Source of the DNA: Aurelia coerulea
Lineage: Eukaryota; Cnidaria; Scyphozoa; Semaeostomeae; Ulmaridae
Assembly (NCBI GenBank): GCA_039566865.1
Contig: CM076945.1
Location: 3,833,501-3,897,500 of the forward strand
Direction of reading: 5' to 3'
DNA: 64,000 nt
Positions 58,101 through 64,000 of this stretch are shown here, piece after piece. A program made the position numbers and the translations under genes. The first letter of the stretch is position 1. Every line of letters starts with the position of its first letter. The notes under the pieces are model-generated. The model worked only from the letters and a program-made list of their open reading frames with translations, had not been told where the DNA came from and did not search any database.

Positions 58101-61100
58101 GATATTTGCAAAATATCATTGCTTATATATTCAGGTAGCAGTAGCCTCTCAAACGCTGGGCATTTTTTTGACCCACTACTCGGTAGAGAGGTTGTCTAAG
58201 GATGAAGTTTAACCTGTTTAAAATCGTTGATGAAATTCAAACAAGATTGCCATTTTAATGATTTTTTATTGGAGGGATAGAGTTATGTCGTTTATCTTCT
58301 GAATGTTCATTTTACTGCAAGTTTTTTTTTTGAACTGAACGAAAAACATGAAAGCTATCTTGTGTCATTGTTTAAATGTATAACTGTAAGTTAGATTCAA
58401 TGGTTACTCTGTAGATTTCTTTTTTCGTAGACTAGTGCACTTTTAGATGAAAATCAAAAAGAAGATTATGTGGATGAAATTTCTGAAGAATATGAAGAAG
58501 TTCGGGAAGAACATTATGACTCACTGAAGGTAAATTTTGTTGCTACCCAGTTTCTTGAATGCGTAGTGAGTCATACGCTGAGATTATAATTCGAACTGAT
58601 TCGTTGATTTTTGCTCAGAACTTTGAGTTTTGTTCAAAACTCTTACTCCGGCTAACTTTGTTGGAAGGCTACTGAAATGTCTTTAGCTAAGTACCTAATG
58701 TTCTCCAGGATAAGAATCAAATCTTCAAAAAACATTGCAAGATTAGTTTGTGCACCTTTCATTCAATTTAATAGCTTGAAAGGAACTTCAGGTACTTAGC
58801 CATAAGTGTTCATTGGCAATCGTTAAGATCTTGATCATTTTTGGAATTCTTCTATCGTTAAACCAGTTTTATGGTTGTGACGTCGTGAAATTGTCAAATC
58901 TTAACCACAAAAGCTGCAGATTTATCCTTACCACCATGTTATGTGAGTTAGGTACCATCAAGTCGCTGGCGACTTCTGGCGATCCTCTGAACAAACAATC
59001 TCCATTCTGTTCTGTTCATTGCTTCTTCATTAAGTTGATGCAAGGACATCCCAGTTAATTCTTTCAATGTATCCAGCCATCTTGTTCATTGCCTGCCTCG
59101 TCTTCTTGTCCCCTCTACCCTCCCTAACATATAATATTTGTTCCATCCCACTAGCTCGTATTGTTTGTCCGAAGAAGATCAGCGCTTGTTTTACAATCAT
59201 GCCTTCAATGAAATTTCTGGGTTTTTCTTTCTTCTGAACAGACTTATTTGTTCTTCTTGCTGTCCATGGTATTCTCAGTATTCTACGCCATGTTCTTCTA
59301 CCACCATGTTATAATCCTGCATCAACTATTTTTTTAATGATTATACCGTGTCTTCTCTATTAATTTAGGATTTACCACGGTATTAATTTTGTCCAAGCTT
59401 TTCGTGAATTCTTTCAATAGAATAATCAAGATTGCCAATGAACACTTAGATATGGTACCTGAAGTTCTTTTCAATTCATTAAATCAAAGGAAATATGCAT
59501 TAACCAATCTTGCAATGTTTTTAAAAGATTTCATGCCTATGCAATGTTCTCTTCGATGCTTGAATTGCTTTATAAATCAAGTGGTAAGTTTATTGGAAGT
59601 GTTGGAAAATATAAACGCGCTATTTCTCCAAAGAATGGATATGAGTGTATCTGAAAAGGTAGATTTTGACTGCTTACAATATTTTTAGTTGTACAGTGGC
59701 AAATGTCTTGAATATAAGGTGATGATATTGTTGCAAATTGATAAATACAGCTTTTTAATTGTTTATCGTCAGGAGAGGAAGTATGTCACACTGCAGAAAG
59801 CAAGAGACAAATGTTACAAAATCGACTGGAAAGGATTCAACCCAGGTAATGCACTGCAACATTAAAGGCCTAAGGATTCGTTCGGTTTCCAATACTGCAC
59901 ATTGGTACAACAGGAAGGAATGCTAATTTTACCAAGCACATCCTTTATTAAGTTATTTCAGTTGACGATATATATCAGCGTCATTGTTGTATGTCACTGA
60001 GTTGTGTATATTTATGATTTTTCATTGAAAGATGGAATTGATAGATCAAAGACAAATTTTGAAATATTTAGAACCTGAAACAAATCTTTCGCTTGTCACA
60101 TTTTAAAGCTGTTTGTAACTATCTATCAACTGATTAACCGCTGACATATTTTGATGGATTAGAGTCACTTTGGTGGCAAACGGCTTATCGAATGGATGGA
60201 CGATTAAGACAAGCTTATCTGGCAATTTTTTCTTGTTGATATTCAGGCCCTGATAAAACCTTTTCTATTCATGGGAATTTAAAGCAACAGATATGAGAAG
60301 AACTCTTAAACGTACCTTCGTGAGACTAAATATTTCGCTCTTTTTGCAAATCTCCTGGAAACCTGGGACTTTGCAAGGCCCACACAGCACCACTTTGGCT
60401 TCAGTTTCTATATCAAGCATTATACTGATTCTCTTTGTAGTGAAACCAACATTTCTTGGTACAAAAGTCTTCAAAGAATATGATATTCGAAGATTGATAA
60501 ACTATATAGATTGGAAACCCTTTTTTGATGTATGGCAGCTCAGAGGAAAATATCCAAATCGTGGGTATCCCAAGATATTCGATGATAAAACAGTTGGTGA
60601 GTAAATTATGAAAATTATACAACCTATAGAAAAGGTTCAGATTATCAAAAAGTTCTTCTGCCTGTCTTATTTGACGGGTTTTGTTTTGATAAACTGATAT
60701 TTGATTGATGGAAGGCTGGATCAATTCTTTGATTTTCGTTTATTAGGCCGACAGATGCAGATTTTAGATTTTCGAGAAAAGTCTGGATTCAAATCGTAGA
60801 AAATGGCCATAGAAATCTTTGAAAGATGTTTCCTGAACATTTTCATGCTCCTAGATGTCAAAAGGATTTTAAATGTTAGTTGTTCAACTCACTCAGCCAT
60901 CTTAAGAGTATCTATAGGAATACAGTTCGAAATGGTTTGGTAAATGATATTCTGATGATATCACAGTTTAGAAAAGCCCAGTTATAAAAATGCATTCTGT
61001 AAAATTGTATCATGGACGCATTTTTAATAGATTTGACACTCATAGAATATTGACAATTTTTAACATTTTTAAGTGAATTGTTTATATCTTCCTTTTTAAG

Positions 61101-62656
61101 TACTACACATTTTGTTTCTTTAATCTCAGACAGGGCTGATTGAAATCATAGCTGATTTAATTACCTTGTAAAACTAAATTATTATCATTATTATTATTAC
61201 TTGAATCTTTTGGCGTTTTTGGATTTTCCATTTTTACTATTTTGTATCATTGTACTTACTTGCAGATGCTGTAATTACATATTTTAACATAGTCAGTATT
61301 TCATTCCTTATTTACAGTTGCTTTCGTGAGCTTTCGTGATATCATTGAGAACAATCCTAAATAATTGAGAACAACCCTGATATCCTAAATTCATAGTATT
61401 ACTAATATACGATATCTTGTAAATTTAAGTGCAAATCTTTCACAGGCGAAGAAGCTAAACGAGTATTCAATGATGCAAAGAACATGCTGAACAAAGTTAT
61501 AAACGAACGATTATTTCATGCTGTTGGTATAATCGGATTTTATCCTGCAAATAGTCAAAGTGATGACATCATCATATATGATCCAGATGGTAGCAATGAC
61601 AAAAAACAAACAGAAGTATTTTATGGCTTACGACAACAGGTTTGACAGTTTCCTAAAATTTGATTTCCTAAATCCTCCAGTGCTATTTAATTTGAAAATC
61701 TGGTTGAATTTTGATTTTGCAAGTTTGAAATGGAGATATTGAGCAAATTTTTTGCTTCATTGAAGAGAGATTAGCAAGCAAAGAGCCGAAGAAGAATCCT
61801 GTTTTAAGAGAGATATCGTCAAAAATAAGGTAAAAGACCAATAAAGAAAACGAGAAATATTACAGAAATTGATTTTAAGAGCAACCATGAGCATATATCG
61901 AAAGAAGAAGGATATATCTACACATCTACCTCGGGCATTTTATTTCGTTGGTTCAGAAGCTGAGCAGTAGTGTTTTAATTACACCCAAAAAATTGAACCA
62001 CCTCCAATTCAGATTTTGAATAAAAAAACAAGAAGGCTTAACTTATGGTTGTGAAATCTAGCCAATTGATTGCAGCATAAAGGACAGGGTGTTTTTTTAT
62101 ATTTTGAACGAACGTTGATTTCCCGAACGTAAAAGTTGCTAGAGACTTTTGAATCATTCTACAACGCAGTGTTGTTCTGTAACACAAAGGTGAAGTCTAA
62201 ATGAGACTTCGGCATGCATCACGGAAAAAGCTTCAAAGAAATCTTATCAACATGTTACTACAATTTTCGTACGTCTTTCACAGTTCTTTTAATTGCTAAC
62301 AGGAGGTATCATTTTGTAAACTCAGAGAATTCTCAAGAAAAAGGAACGTGTTGGCTTAATGATCTGCCTAAAGTCTTCTTGATATGAATTTCCACAAAAT
62401 TTGTCACTTGTCCTATACAGCTAGATTGGCTGATTCCGTAATTTTCGTCTGTTATCAATGGCGTTGTTGATACTCAGATCTTTCACTGCAATTTATTGAC
62501 ATTGGCAATTTGTTTGTTTTAGGCAGAGAAAGACTCGAGTTCCGAAGAGGTATACATTTGCTTGTCAGATTTCATAGCTCCTGTTGCAACCGGAATCAAA
62601 GATTACGTTGGACTTTTTGCGGTATCATGCGCTGGTGCGGAAGAACTTTCTGAAAG
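31129..62656 (+). CDS. Cobalamin-dependent methionine synthase, 32 exons visible, 3' end beyond window
   Basis: Cytosolic enzyme that moves the methyl group of 5-methyltetrahydrofolate via cobalamin to homocysteine, giving methionine and tetrahydrofolate. The 32 exons listed below join in frame with consensus splice sites: 1116 codons plus 2 bases. Order: homocysteine domain (about residues 20-345) with DGGMGT and zinc-ligand Cys262, Cys325, Cys326; folate domain (about 365-640) with [14 protein letters not shown]; cobalamin cap and domain (about 650-900) with DVHDIG, whose His791 should ligate cobalt, plus LSG and LIGGAT motifs; reactivation domain from about 915 with [18 protein letters not shown]. 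Vertebrate enzymes are about 1265 residues, so 140-150 C-terminal residues with the last SAM-binding part are missing. No premature stop was found. Confidence 0.97.
31940..32230. repeat. ATTCGTATAC tandem array
   Basis: About 290 bp of variants of ATTCGTATACA / ATTCGTATATG with a period of 10-12 bp; each unit is nearly self-complementary (GTATAC, ATACGAAT). Confidence 0.9.
32243..32480 (+). repeat. Pyrimidine-tract repeat, copy 1
   Basis: CTTCC/CTTTT-rich strand followed by GACAAGCAAGCTTCTTGCAA and CACGGCTTCAGGCAC. The same tract and end occur inverted at 34030-34300 in intron 3. Confidence 0.6.
32719..32829 (+). CDS. MTR exon 2
   Basis: Residues 19-55, phase 1 to 1. Contains [13 protein letters not shown], the first strand and glycine loop of the homocysteine-binding barrel. 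Confidence 0.97.
32953..33044 (+). CDS. MTR exon 3
   Basis: Residues 56-86, entering in phase 1. Contains [14 protein letters not shown]; the preceding intron is only 123 bp. Confidence 0.97.
33168..33935. mobile_element. Mariner-type MITE in intron 3
   Basis: Ends GGGGTGTCCCAAAAAAGTACTCC and the inverse GGAGTACTTTTTTGGGACACCGGGTA. Interior matches 56332-57118 (ATCACCAAAAATTGATTAT, AACCTTTGATAAAAT). This copy lacks the insertion found in the sister element. Confidence 0.8.
34030..34330 (-). repeat. Pyrimidine-tract repeat, copy 2 (inverted)
   Basis: Purine-rich on the plus strand; its reverse complement matches 32243-32480 including GCTTCCTGCGAAGCTGC and CTTTCCACCTCT. Lies in intron 3. Confidence 0.6.
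34331..34883 (+). other. MTR intron 3, distal part
   Basis: No exon, RNA or repeat recognised. Confidence 0.4.
34884..34973 (+). CDS. MTR exon 4
   Basis: Residues 87-116, phase 0. Contains [19 protein letters not shown], a homocysteine-domain signature. Confidence 0.98.
34984..35417. mobile_element. Mariner-type MITE, GGTGCACCAAAATAAAC ends
   Basis: TA-CCAGGTGCACCAAAATAAAC and the inverse GTTTATTTTGGTGCATCCGG-TA, with a central inverted pair AATCACCACGA / TCGTGGTGATT. A partial copy lies at 51770-52162. Confidence 0.75.
35657..36533. repeat. 145-bp tandem repeat, ~6 units, MTR intron 4
   Basis: GGCTTAACTTTGATTTATGC recurs at 35801, 35946, 36092, 36238, 36383 (and truncated at 36527), spacings 144-146 bp. 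Units also share TTTTAGAGT(T/C)TTGA and CATTCAAT. The array ends about 10 bp before exon 5. Confidence 0.9.
36545..36611 (+). CDS. MTR exon 5
   Basis: Residues 117-138, ends in phase 1. Encodes [15 protein letters not shown]. Confidence 0.95.
36634..37163. mobile_element. Fold-back MITE family, copy 2 (see 6192)
   Basis: Ends GTTCCAAATCTTTAAAAAGG...GGTGTAAAATTCAG and the inverse CTGAATTTTACACCCACC...AAAGATTTGGAAC. Lies in intron 5. Confidence 0.75.
37164..37987 (+). other. MTR intron 5, distal part
   Basis: No feature recognised. Confidence 0.4.
37988..38080 (+). CDS. MTR exon 6
   Basis: Residues 139-169, phase 1 to 1. Contains [20 protein letters not shown]. Confidence 0.98.
38760..39295 (-). 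pseudogene. LINE 3' fragment in MTR intron 6
   Basis: Antisense translation ends [40 protein letters not shown], stop at 38957-38959. This is the usual C-terminal pattern of Jockey/CR1-type LINE proteins (RTxxGK..F.xxGxxxWNxLPxxLR...FK..LK). An (AAT)n tract at about 38777-38800 would be its 3' tail. No RT core remains. Confidence 0.6.
39302..39408 (+). CDS. MTR exon 7
   Basis: Residues 170-205, ends in phase 0. Contains [20 protein letters not shown]. Confidence 0.98.
39773..39832 (+). CDS. MTR exon 8
   Basis: Residues 206-225, phase 0 both sides. [16 protein letters not shown]. Confidence 0.95.
39833..40180 (+). other. MTR intron 8
   Basis: No feature recognised. Confidence 0.4.
40181..40275 (+). 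CDS. MTR exon 9
   Basis: Residues 226-256 plus 2 bases. Contains [17 protein letters not shown]. Confidence 0.98.
40276..40749 (+). other. MTR intron 9
   Basis: No feature recognised. Confidence 0.4.
40750..40850 (+). CDS. MTR exon 10
   Basis: Residues 257-290. GLNCALG carries the first zinc-ligand cysteine (Cys262); also EMRPFIE and [10 protein letters not shown]. Confidence 0.98.
41074..41135 (+). CDS. MTR exon 11
   Basis: Residues 291-311. [16 protein letters not shown]. Confidence 0.98.
41204..41256. repeat. Perfect-arm hairpin in MTR intron 11
   Basis: ACCACTCTTGGTGTA and TACACCAAGAGCGGT pair around a 20-base loop; possibly a minimal MITE. Confidence 0.5.
41809..41876 (+). CDS. MTR exon 12
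   Basis: Residues 312-333. [13 protein letters not shown] carries the second and third zinc-ligand cysteines (Cys325, Cys326). Confidence 0.98.
41877..42110 (+). other. MTR intron 12, proximal part with C and G runs
   Basis: C-run near 41925-41935 and G-run near 41979-41991. Otherwise nothing recognised. Confidence 0.5.
42115..42290 (+). mobile_element. 5S-rRNA-like SINE in MTR intron 12
   Basis: TGAAGTTAAGCTCTGTC followed by GGTCAATATCTAGATGGGTGACC aligns with the internal promoter of eukaryotic 5S rRNA (A-box GAAGCTAAGC, C-box GATGGG(A/T)GACC) at about the right spacing. The downstream body is not 5S-like. This suggests a 5S-derived (SINE3-type) retroposon rather than a 5S gene. Confidence 0.5.
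42518..42802. mobile_element. MITE with AAGGTAATGTGTCCATGTAAG ends
   Basis: Left AAGGTAATGTGTCCATGTAA and right TTACATGGACACGTTGCCTT are inverse, with GTACATCGG / CGGCTGTAC inside. It ends about 20 bp before exon 13. Confidence 0.7.
42827..42906 (+). CDS. MTR exon 13
   Basis: Residues 334-360, linker from the homocysteine to the folate domain ([10 protein letters not shown]). Confidence 0.96.
42907..43250 (+). other. MTR intron 13
   Basis: No feature recognised. Confidence 0.4.
43251..43363 (+). CDS. MTR exon 14
   Basis: Residues 361-398. [16 protein letters not shown] is the start of the pterin-binding domain. Confidence 0.98.
43799..44209. mobile_element. TTTAAACAT-family MITE in intron 14
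   Basis: CTAGTTTAAACATAGTTTTT...TGCCGTGTCGAAT at the left, ATTCGACATGGCAAAAAACG...TTTAAACTGGG at the right. Three further TTTAAACATCG/CGATGTTTAAA motifs lie inside. Confidence 0.6.
44340..44480 (+). CDS. MTR exon 15
   Basis: Residues 399-445, phase 0. [13 protein letters not shown] and [12 protein letters not shown] of the pterin-binding barrel. Confidence 0.98.
44481..45772 (+). other. MTR intron 15, proximal part
   Basis: The minus-strand open stretch 44901-45242 (113 codons, [17 protein letters not shown] inside) has no recognisable domain and is not called. Nothing else recognised. Confidence 0.4.
45773..45844 (+). tRNA. tRNA-Pro (anticodon TGG)
   Basis: A 72-base cloverleaf: acceptor GGCTCAG/CTGAGCC, D-arm with box A TGGTCTAATGG, anticodon arm TCTCGC-TTTGGGT-GCGAGA giving anticodon TGG, T-arm CCGGG-TTCGATT-CCCGG with intact box B, discriminator C. 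A T5 run follows at once, a Pol III stop. It has its own internal promoter and lies in MTR intron 15, same strand. Confidence 0.97.
45950..46140 (-). mobile_element. tRNA-derived SINE in MTR intron 15
   Basis: On the minus strand: box A TGGCACAGTAGTGTAA, then box B GGGTTCGATACC about 40 bases later, then a body with GAGCGTCATGACAAGG and TGTGATCCCAGCGCTTGG. The body is shared with 2955-3110. Head and spacing define a Pol III-type SINE. Confidence 0.75.
46714..46779 (-). ncRNA. Second, weaker hammerhead-like motif
   Basis: Minus strand: stem I TTCTG/CAGAA; CTGATGA; stem II ACGTTT/AAACG-T with one bulge; GAAA; a longer stem III GTTC/GAAC; cleavage-side CTA. One extra A sits before the CTGATGA box and a U bulge in stem III. 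It lies downstream of the better motif on the same strand; it may be a degenerate tandem copy. Confidence 0.3.
46847..46887 (-). ncRNA. Hammerhead ribozyme motif in a Penelope-like element tail
   Basis: Minus strand, in order: stem I CACACT; conserved CTGATGA; stem II GAC-ACAA-GTC (with an A/A mismatch at its base); GAAA; a very short stem III A-G-(GC)-C-U; UC cleavage step; stem I partner AGTGTG (6/6 pairs). The tiny stem III is the hallmark of hammerheads in Penelope-like retroelements (known). It starts about 110 bases downstream of the GIY-YIG remnant at 47000-47311. The stem-base mismatch may reduce activity. Confidence 0.6.
47000..47311 (-). pseudogene. Penelope-like element GIY-YIG endonuclease remnant
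   Basis: Translation in two frames gives [15 protein letters not shown], then after a one-base shift [15 protein letters not shown], then HVFDCG and [13 protein letters not shown], stop at 47000. VVY...YIGxT...R...E is the GIY-YIG nuclease pattern found at the C-terminus of Penelope-like reverse transcriptases. The RT part is absent. The 5' edge nearly touches MTR exon 16, in antisense. Confidence 0.6.
47319..47504 (+). CDS. MTR exon 16
   Basis: Residues 446-507, phase 0. [25 protein letters not shown] and [11 protein letters not shown] of the folate domain. Confidence 0.98.
47505..48206 (+). other. MTR intron 16
   Basis: Short GATT/AATT-rich stretch near 47700-47770; otherwise nothing recognised. 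Confidence 0.4.
48207..48386 (+). CDS. MTR exon 17
   Basis: Residues 508-567. [19 protein letters not shown]. Confidence 0.98.
48408..48872. mobile_element. Fold-back MITE family, copy 3 (see 6192)
   Basis: TTTGAATTGGATGGCTTGAA at the left, inverse near 48800, then ACCGACCTTTTTAAAGATTTGAGCCCTATG at the right edge. Begins about 20 bp after exon 17; the outermost left end is truncated. Confidence 0.7.
49354..49470 (+). CDS. MTR exon 18
   Basis: Residues 568-606. [17 protein letters not shown]. Confidence 0.98.
49600..50010. mobile_element. Fold-back element in MTR intron 18
   Basis: Left GCGCTTTCGTTGTGCATTCC, AACATGAGC and ACATCT pair inversely with right AGATGTGTAGATATATCC, GCTCATGTTTGCTCT and GGAATGCACAACGAGC. 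A partial copy lies at 61880-62015. Confidence 0.65.
50614..50690. mobile_element. TAGACTTGCCCC MITE, copy 3
   Basis: A 77-bp element, TAGGCTTGCCCCAAGTCTAT to the inverse. Flanks TAGGAACTG (50605-50613) and TAGAAACTG (50691-50699) form a 9-bp duplication with one mismatch. Confidence 0.8.
50781..50921 (+). CDS. MTR exon 19
   Basis: Residues 607-653. [19 protein letters not shown] ends the folate domain. Confidence 0.98.
50922..51490 (+). other. MTR intron 19
   Basis: No feature recognised. Confidence 0.4.
51491..51580 (+). CDS. MTR exon 20
   Basis: Residues 654-683. [19 protein letters not shown] starts the helical cobalamin cap. Confidence 0.95.
51770..52162. mobile_element. Partial copy of the 34984 mariner-type MITE
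   Basis: Shares GACATGAATGGACAAAGAGA, GTACGATTTATTGTGGC and GTGCATAGTTTATTTTGG, ending GCGCACCCGG-TA. The left third is missing. Confidence 0.7.
52214..52312 (+). CDS. MTR exon 21
   Basis: Residues 684-716. [14 protein letters not shown], cobalamin cap. Confidence 0.98.
52313..52692 (+). other. MTR intron 21
   Basis: No feature recognised. Confidence 0.4.
52693..52746 (+). CDS. MTR exon 22
   Basis: Residues 717-734. [14 protein letters not shown], the cap motif that shields the cobalamin face. Confidence 0.98.
53236..53275 (-). ncRNA. Third hammerhead-like motif, MTR intron 22
   Basis: Minus strand: stem I TTGCT; CTGAAGA (fits CUGANGA); an extra U; stem II GCCC-TAGT-GGGC; GAAA; tiny stem III A-C-(UA)-G-U; U at the cleavage position; stem I partner AGCAG (5 pairs, one G-U). 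It has the same Penelope-like layout as 46847-46887 but a different sequence. The extra U next to stem II is off-consensus. No GIY-YIG remnant was recognised beside it. Confidence 0.5.
53578..53697 (+). CDS. MTR exon 23
   Basis: Residues 735-774. [20 protein letters not shown], end of the cap. Confidence 0.98.
53698..54036 (+). other. MTR intron 23
   Basis: No feature recognised beyond an ATAAGAACC motif repeated three times near 53770-53830. Confidence 0.4.
54037..54137 (+). CDS. MTR exon 24
   Basis: Residues 775-807. [15 protein letters not shown] carries the cobalt-ligating His791. Confidence 0.98.
54138..54694 (+). other. MTR intron 24
   Basis: No feature recognised. Confidence 0.4.
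54695..54762 (+). CDS. MTR exon 25
   Basis: Residues 808-830. [14 protein letters not shown], cobalamin domain. Confidence 0.98.
54818..55426. mobile_element. Mariner-type MITE in MTR intron 25
   Basis: TA-CCGGGTGTCCCAAAAATGT and the inverse TTTTTTTGGGACACCCCCGG-TA; arms of about 230 bp share ACCAAATCTGTATAC, AGATACCTCGTTTGTTGGTA and AAACCAGAGCTTT inversely. Confidence 0.85.
55567..55630. repeat. (GATT)n microsatellite
   Basis: ATTGATTGATTG for about 60 bp in intron 25. Confidence 0.9.
56093..56213 (+). CDS. MTR exon 26
   Basis: Residues 831-870. [14 protein letters not shown] and [11 protein letters not shown], the other two cobalamin-binding motifs. Confidence 0.98.
56332..57118. mobile_element. 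Mariner-type MITE with a nested insertion, intron 26
   Basis: TA-CCGGGTGTCCCATAAAAAA and the inverse TTTTTTTTGGGACACCCGG-TA. Sister of 33168-33935. It is interrupted by the TAGACC element at 56745-56987. Confidence 0.85.
56745..56987. mobile_element. TAGACCTTTTAGC fold-back MITE nested in a MITE
   Basis: TAGACCTTTTAGCTATTCTAC to the exact inverse GTAGAATAGCTAAAAGGTCTA. The arms meet at AAAGTGCACTTT. Related to 17041-17222. The sister MITE at 33791 shows the empty site. Confidence 0.85.
57363..57444 (+). CDS. MTR exon 27
   Basis: Residues 871-898. HTAVKIAP and [12 protein letters not shown], end of the cobalamin domain. Confidence 0.98.
57665..57905 (-). pseudogene. LINE 3' fragment in MTR intron 27
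   Basis: Antisense frame with [42 protein letters not shown] and FKLN before the stop. This fits the C-terminal LPxxRTxxxGxxSxxxxGxxLWNxLP pattern of LINE ORF2 proteins. Confidence 0.6.
58431..58529 (+). CDS. MTR exon 28
   Basis: Residues 899-931. Acidic linker ([18 protein letters not shown]) into the reactivation domain. Confidence 0.96.
59040..59310 (-). pseudogene. LINE RT C-terminal fragment in MTR intron 28
   Basis: Antisense translation [34 protein letters not shown] and a Gly/Arg-rich [10 protein letters not shown] segment. This is the RxLRIPWTxxxTN...FxGHxxR pattern of CR1/RTE-type LINE proteins. Frames are damaged. Confidence 0.6.
59773..59845 (+). CDS. MTR exon 29
   Basis: Residues 932-955. 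[19 protein letters not shown], poorly conserved linker of the reactivation domain. Confidence 0.92.
59846..60440 (+). other. MTR intron 29
   Basis: No feature recognised. Confidence 0.4.
60441..60596 (+). CDS. MTR exon 30
   Basis: Residues 956-1007. [19 protein letters not shown], the SAM-binding core motif. Confidence 0.98.
60597..61445 (+). other. MTR intron 30
   Basis: Short ATTATTATT run near 61180-61200. Nothing else recognised. Confidence 0.4.
61446..61639 (+). CDS. MTR exon 31
   Basis: Residues 1008-1072. [17 protein letters not shown] and VFYGLRQQ. Confidence 0.97.
61880..62015. repeat. Partial copy of the 49600 fold-back element
   Basis: Shares CATATATCGAAAGAAGAA, CTACACATCTAC and TTCAGAAGCTGAGCAGTA with 49715-49795. 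In intron 31. Confidence 0.6.
62523..62656 (+). CDS. MTR exon 32 (last visible)
   Basis: Residues 1073-1116 plus 2 bases (AG|GTAGAT). [20 protein letters not shown] and EELSE. The rest of the gene is beyond the window. Confidence 0.96.
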
Positions 62657-63120
62657 GTAGATATTTTGTAATGTTGCCTCTTTTGAATTCTCTGTAACTT
62701 ATGCAGCACTTCTACCGAATGCATTATACAATTTTTCCTGAGCTTCGTGTATATCTATAATCTATCCCCCGGATAAACGTTTCCCAAGATATTTACAAAC
62801 AACAAGGGTCTATATTCCTGGATTTGCTAATTTTCAGATCTCAAGGAAACAGTCCTTTGCTACGATACCTGCCAAAAGTGGTTGGAACACTTTGCTTTTC
62901 TCTTGATACAGACACGCTTTCTCGCATATTAATCCGTGGCGATTGGTTGAAGCACCCTTCCCCCCAAACAACGTTGACTTGTCAGGTTATTGTCCAAGCG
63001 ATCCATCAGAGTCACGACGTTCCCTATCATCCTCATGTTATCGTCACATAATATCATTTTTCGAAGGAAGGGAGGAAACATTGTGGAAGAAGACGAAATT
63101 AGCTGAGGTGTTTCAATCTT

Positions 63121-63321
63121 TTGGTAGTGTAGTGTAGTGTAGTGTAGTGTAGTGTAGTGTAGTGTAGTGTAGTGTAGTGTAGTGTAGTGTACTTGTGTAG
63201 TGTAGTGTAGTGTAGTGTAGTGTAGTGTAGTGTAGTGTAGTGTAGTGTAGTGTAGTGTAGTGTAGTGTAGTGTAGTGTAGTGTAGTGTAGTGTAGTGTAG
63301 TGTAGTGTAGTGTAGTGTAGT
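63121..63321. repeat. (TGTAG)n pentanucleotide microsatellite
   Basis: About 40 copies of GTAGT/TGTAG, with a single interruption ACTTG near 63191. Confidence 0.97.
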
Positions 63322-63346
63322 GCTTCACTCGTGATGAATTTTTAAA

Positions 63347-63475
63347 ATGCTAAAGTCCGTCTCAAATTAGATGTCACCTTAAATTTGCAGTAACTCAAAA
63401 TTCCTTTGCAAAACACTTCTATAGCTGCTATTCGCGGGTATTTGCAGATGACATCTAATTTGACACAGACAAAAG
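63347..63475. mobile_element. Short MITE, GTCCGTCTCAAATTAGATGTC ends
   Basis: Left AAAGTCCGTCTCAAATTAGATGTCA pairs with right TGACATCTAATTTGACACAGAC. Related to 30757-30876. Confidence 0.6.
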
Positions 63476-63495
63476 TAGATTTTTGGCTCGAGACG

Positions 63496-64000
63496 TACCG
63501 GGTGACCCAAAAATTGTGAATTTTTTGAAAATCATCAAAATTTGATACTGATTTTGAACATTTCTTTTTGTGCATTCGTGTCAAGACCAAGTTAACCTTA
63601 GACATATTGCAAAGTGTTGAAATGGCTTTGAATTTGTAGAAATGTGTCCTTTTACAAGCTACCTGATTTTGAGGCATACTCCGATATCACAGGAAATGTT
63701 TATCAATGTGAATTTTAACTCAAAACTACCACTTAGATTTTGTGCTGTATCATCGAGAAAGCTCTTTTAACATTTAACACTCATAAAGTTCACATGAACA
63801 GAGTGAAACCTTCCTCTGAATGCCAGGTTTCGTTGGTTAAACTCTCCTCATTTTATCATGCCAAAAAACCAGATTTTTCGGTCTCCGTTGTTGATAATCC
63901 TAAACTCTATAAACCAGTTGCTGTTGCTAAAATAACCCCAAACATTCTCCTAGTTTTTCTTGTGAAATTACCAAACCTTCCTCAAATATGACATTGACAT
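63496..64000. mobile_element. Left end of a mariner-type element (runs off the window)
   Basis: TA-CCGGGTGACCCAAAAATTGTG has the family terminus; no inverse end is seen before 64000. Confidence 0.45.

Larger units (their letters stand above)
62657..64000 (+). other. MTR intron 32 (incomplete)
   Basis: No further exon recognised up to the window edge; repeats are listed separately. Confidence 0.6.

Noticed and set aside
63113..63328. Thr-Leu-His-Tyr repeat protein on the minus strand
   Set aside because: Translation of a pentanucleotide microsatellite; the period of 15 bases simply keeps one frame open.

Overview
The window looks like nuclear DNA from an animal, most likely a cnidarian and probably an anthozoan (inference; no marker gene fixes the species). 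The grounds are AT-rich sequence, one long intron-rich gene, a rhodopsin-class GPCR read in one uninterrupted frame, small secreted proteins of a cnidarian-like kind, and intergenic and intronic DNA packed with fold-back MITEs, LINE and Penelope-like fragments, SINEs and satellites.

Layout. 1-3.7 kb: a minus-strand gene for a secreted protein, a two-Cys N-terminal module joined to a CNTNAP/fibrinogen-like domain; its 3' end is not found. 3.7-8.8 kb: repeats. 8.83-9.73 kb: a 300-residue class A GPCR. 10.4-11.7 kb: a two-exon gene with the same two-Cys module joined to a beta-trefoil-like domain. 16.7-23.7 kb: a related gene whose first exon sits in a recent 1.9 kb tandem duplication, while only one second exon exists, about 3.3 kb downstream of the nearer first exon, with a dead LINE in the intron. 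24-31 kb: nested fold-back elements, including a 3.9 kb arrangement with two inverted heptad minisatellites.

31.1 kb to the end: cobalamin-dependent methionine synthase (MTR). I could follow 32 exons in frame (1116 codons plus 2 bases) from the initiator ATG through the homocysteine, folate, cobalamin and part of the activation domain; about 140-150 C-terminal residues lie beyond the window. Its introns hold a tRNA-Pro gene, a tRNA-derived SINE, a 5S-like SINE, mariner-type MITEs with TA flanks, LINE tails, a 145-bp satellite, and Penelope-like debris carrying hammerhead-ribozyme-like motifs.

The most interesting signals are the hammerhead motifs at 46.8 and 53.2 kb, the duplicated first exon, swapping of C-terminal domains behind phase-1 introns in the secreted family, MITEs whose centres have grown into satellites, and MITE families sharing TAGAC ends and 9-bp target duplications. 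All calls come from reading the sequence; no database search or folding program was run.
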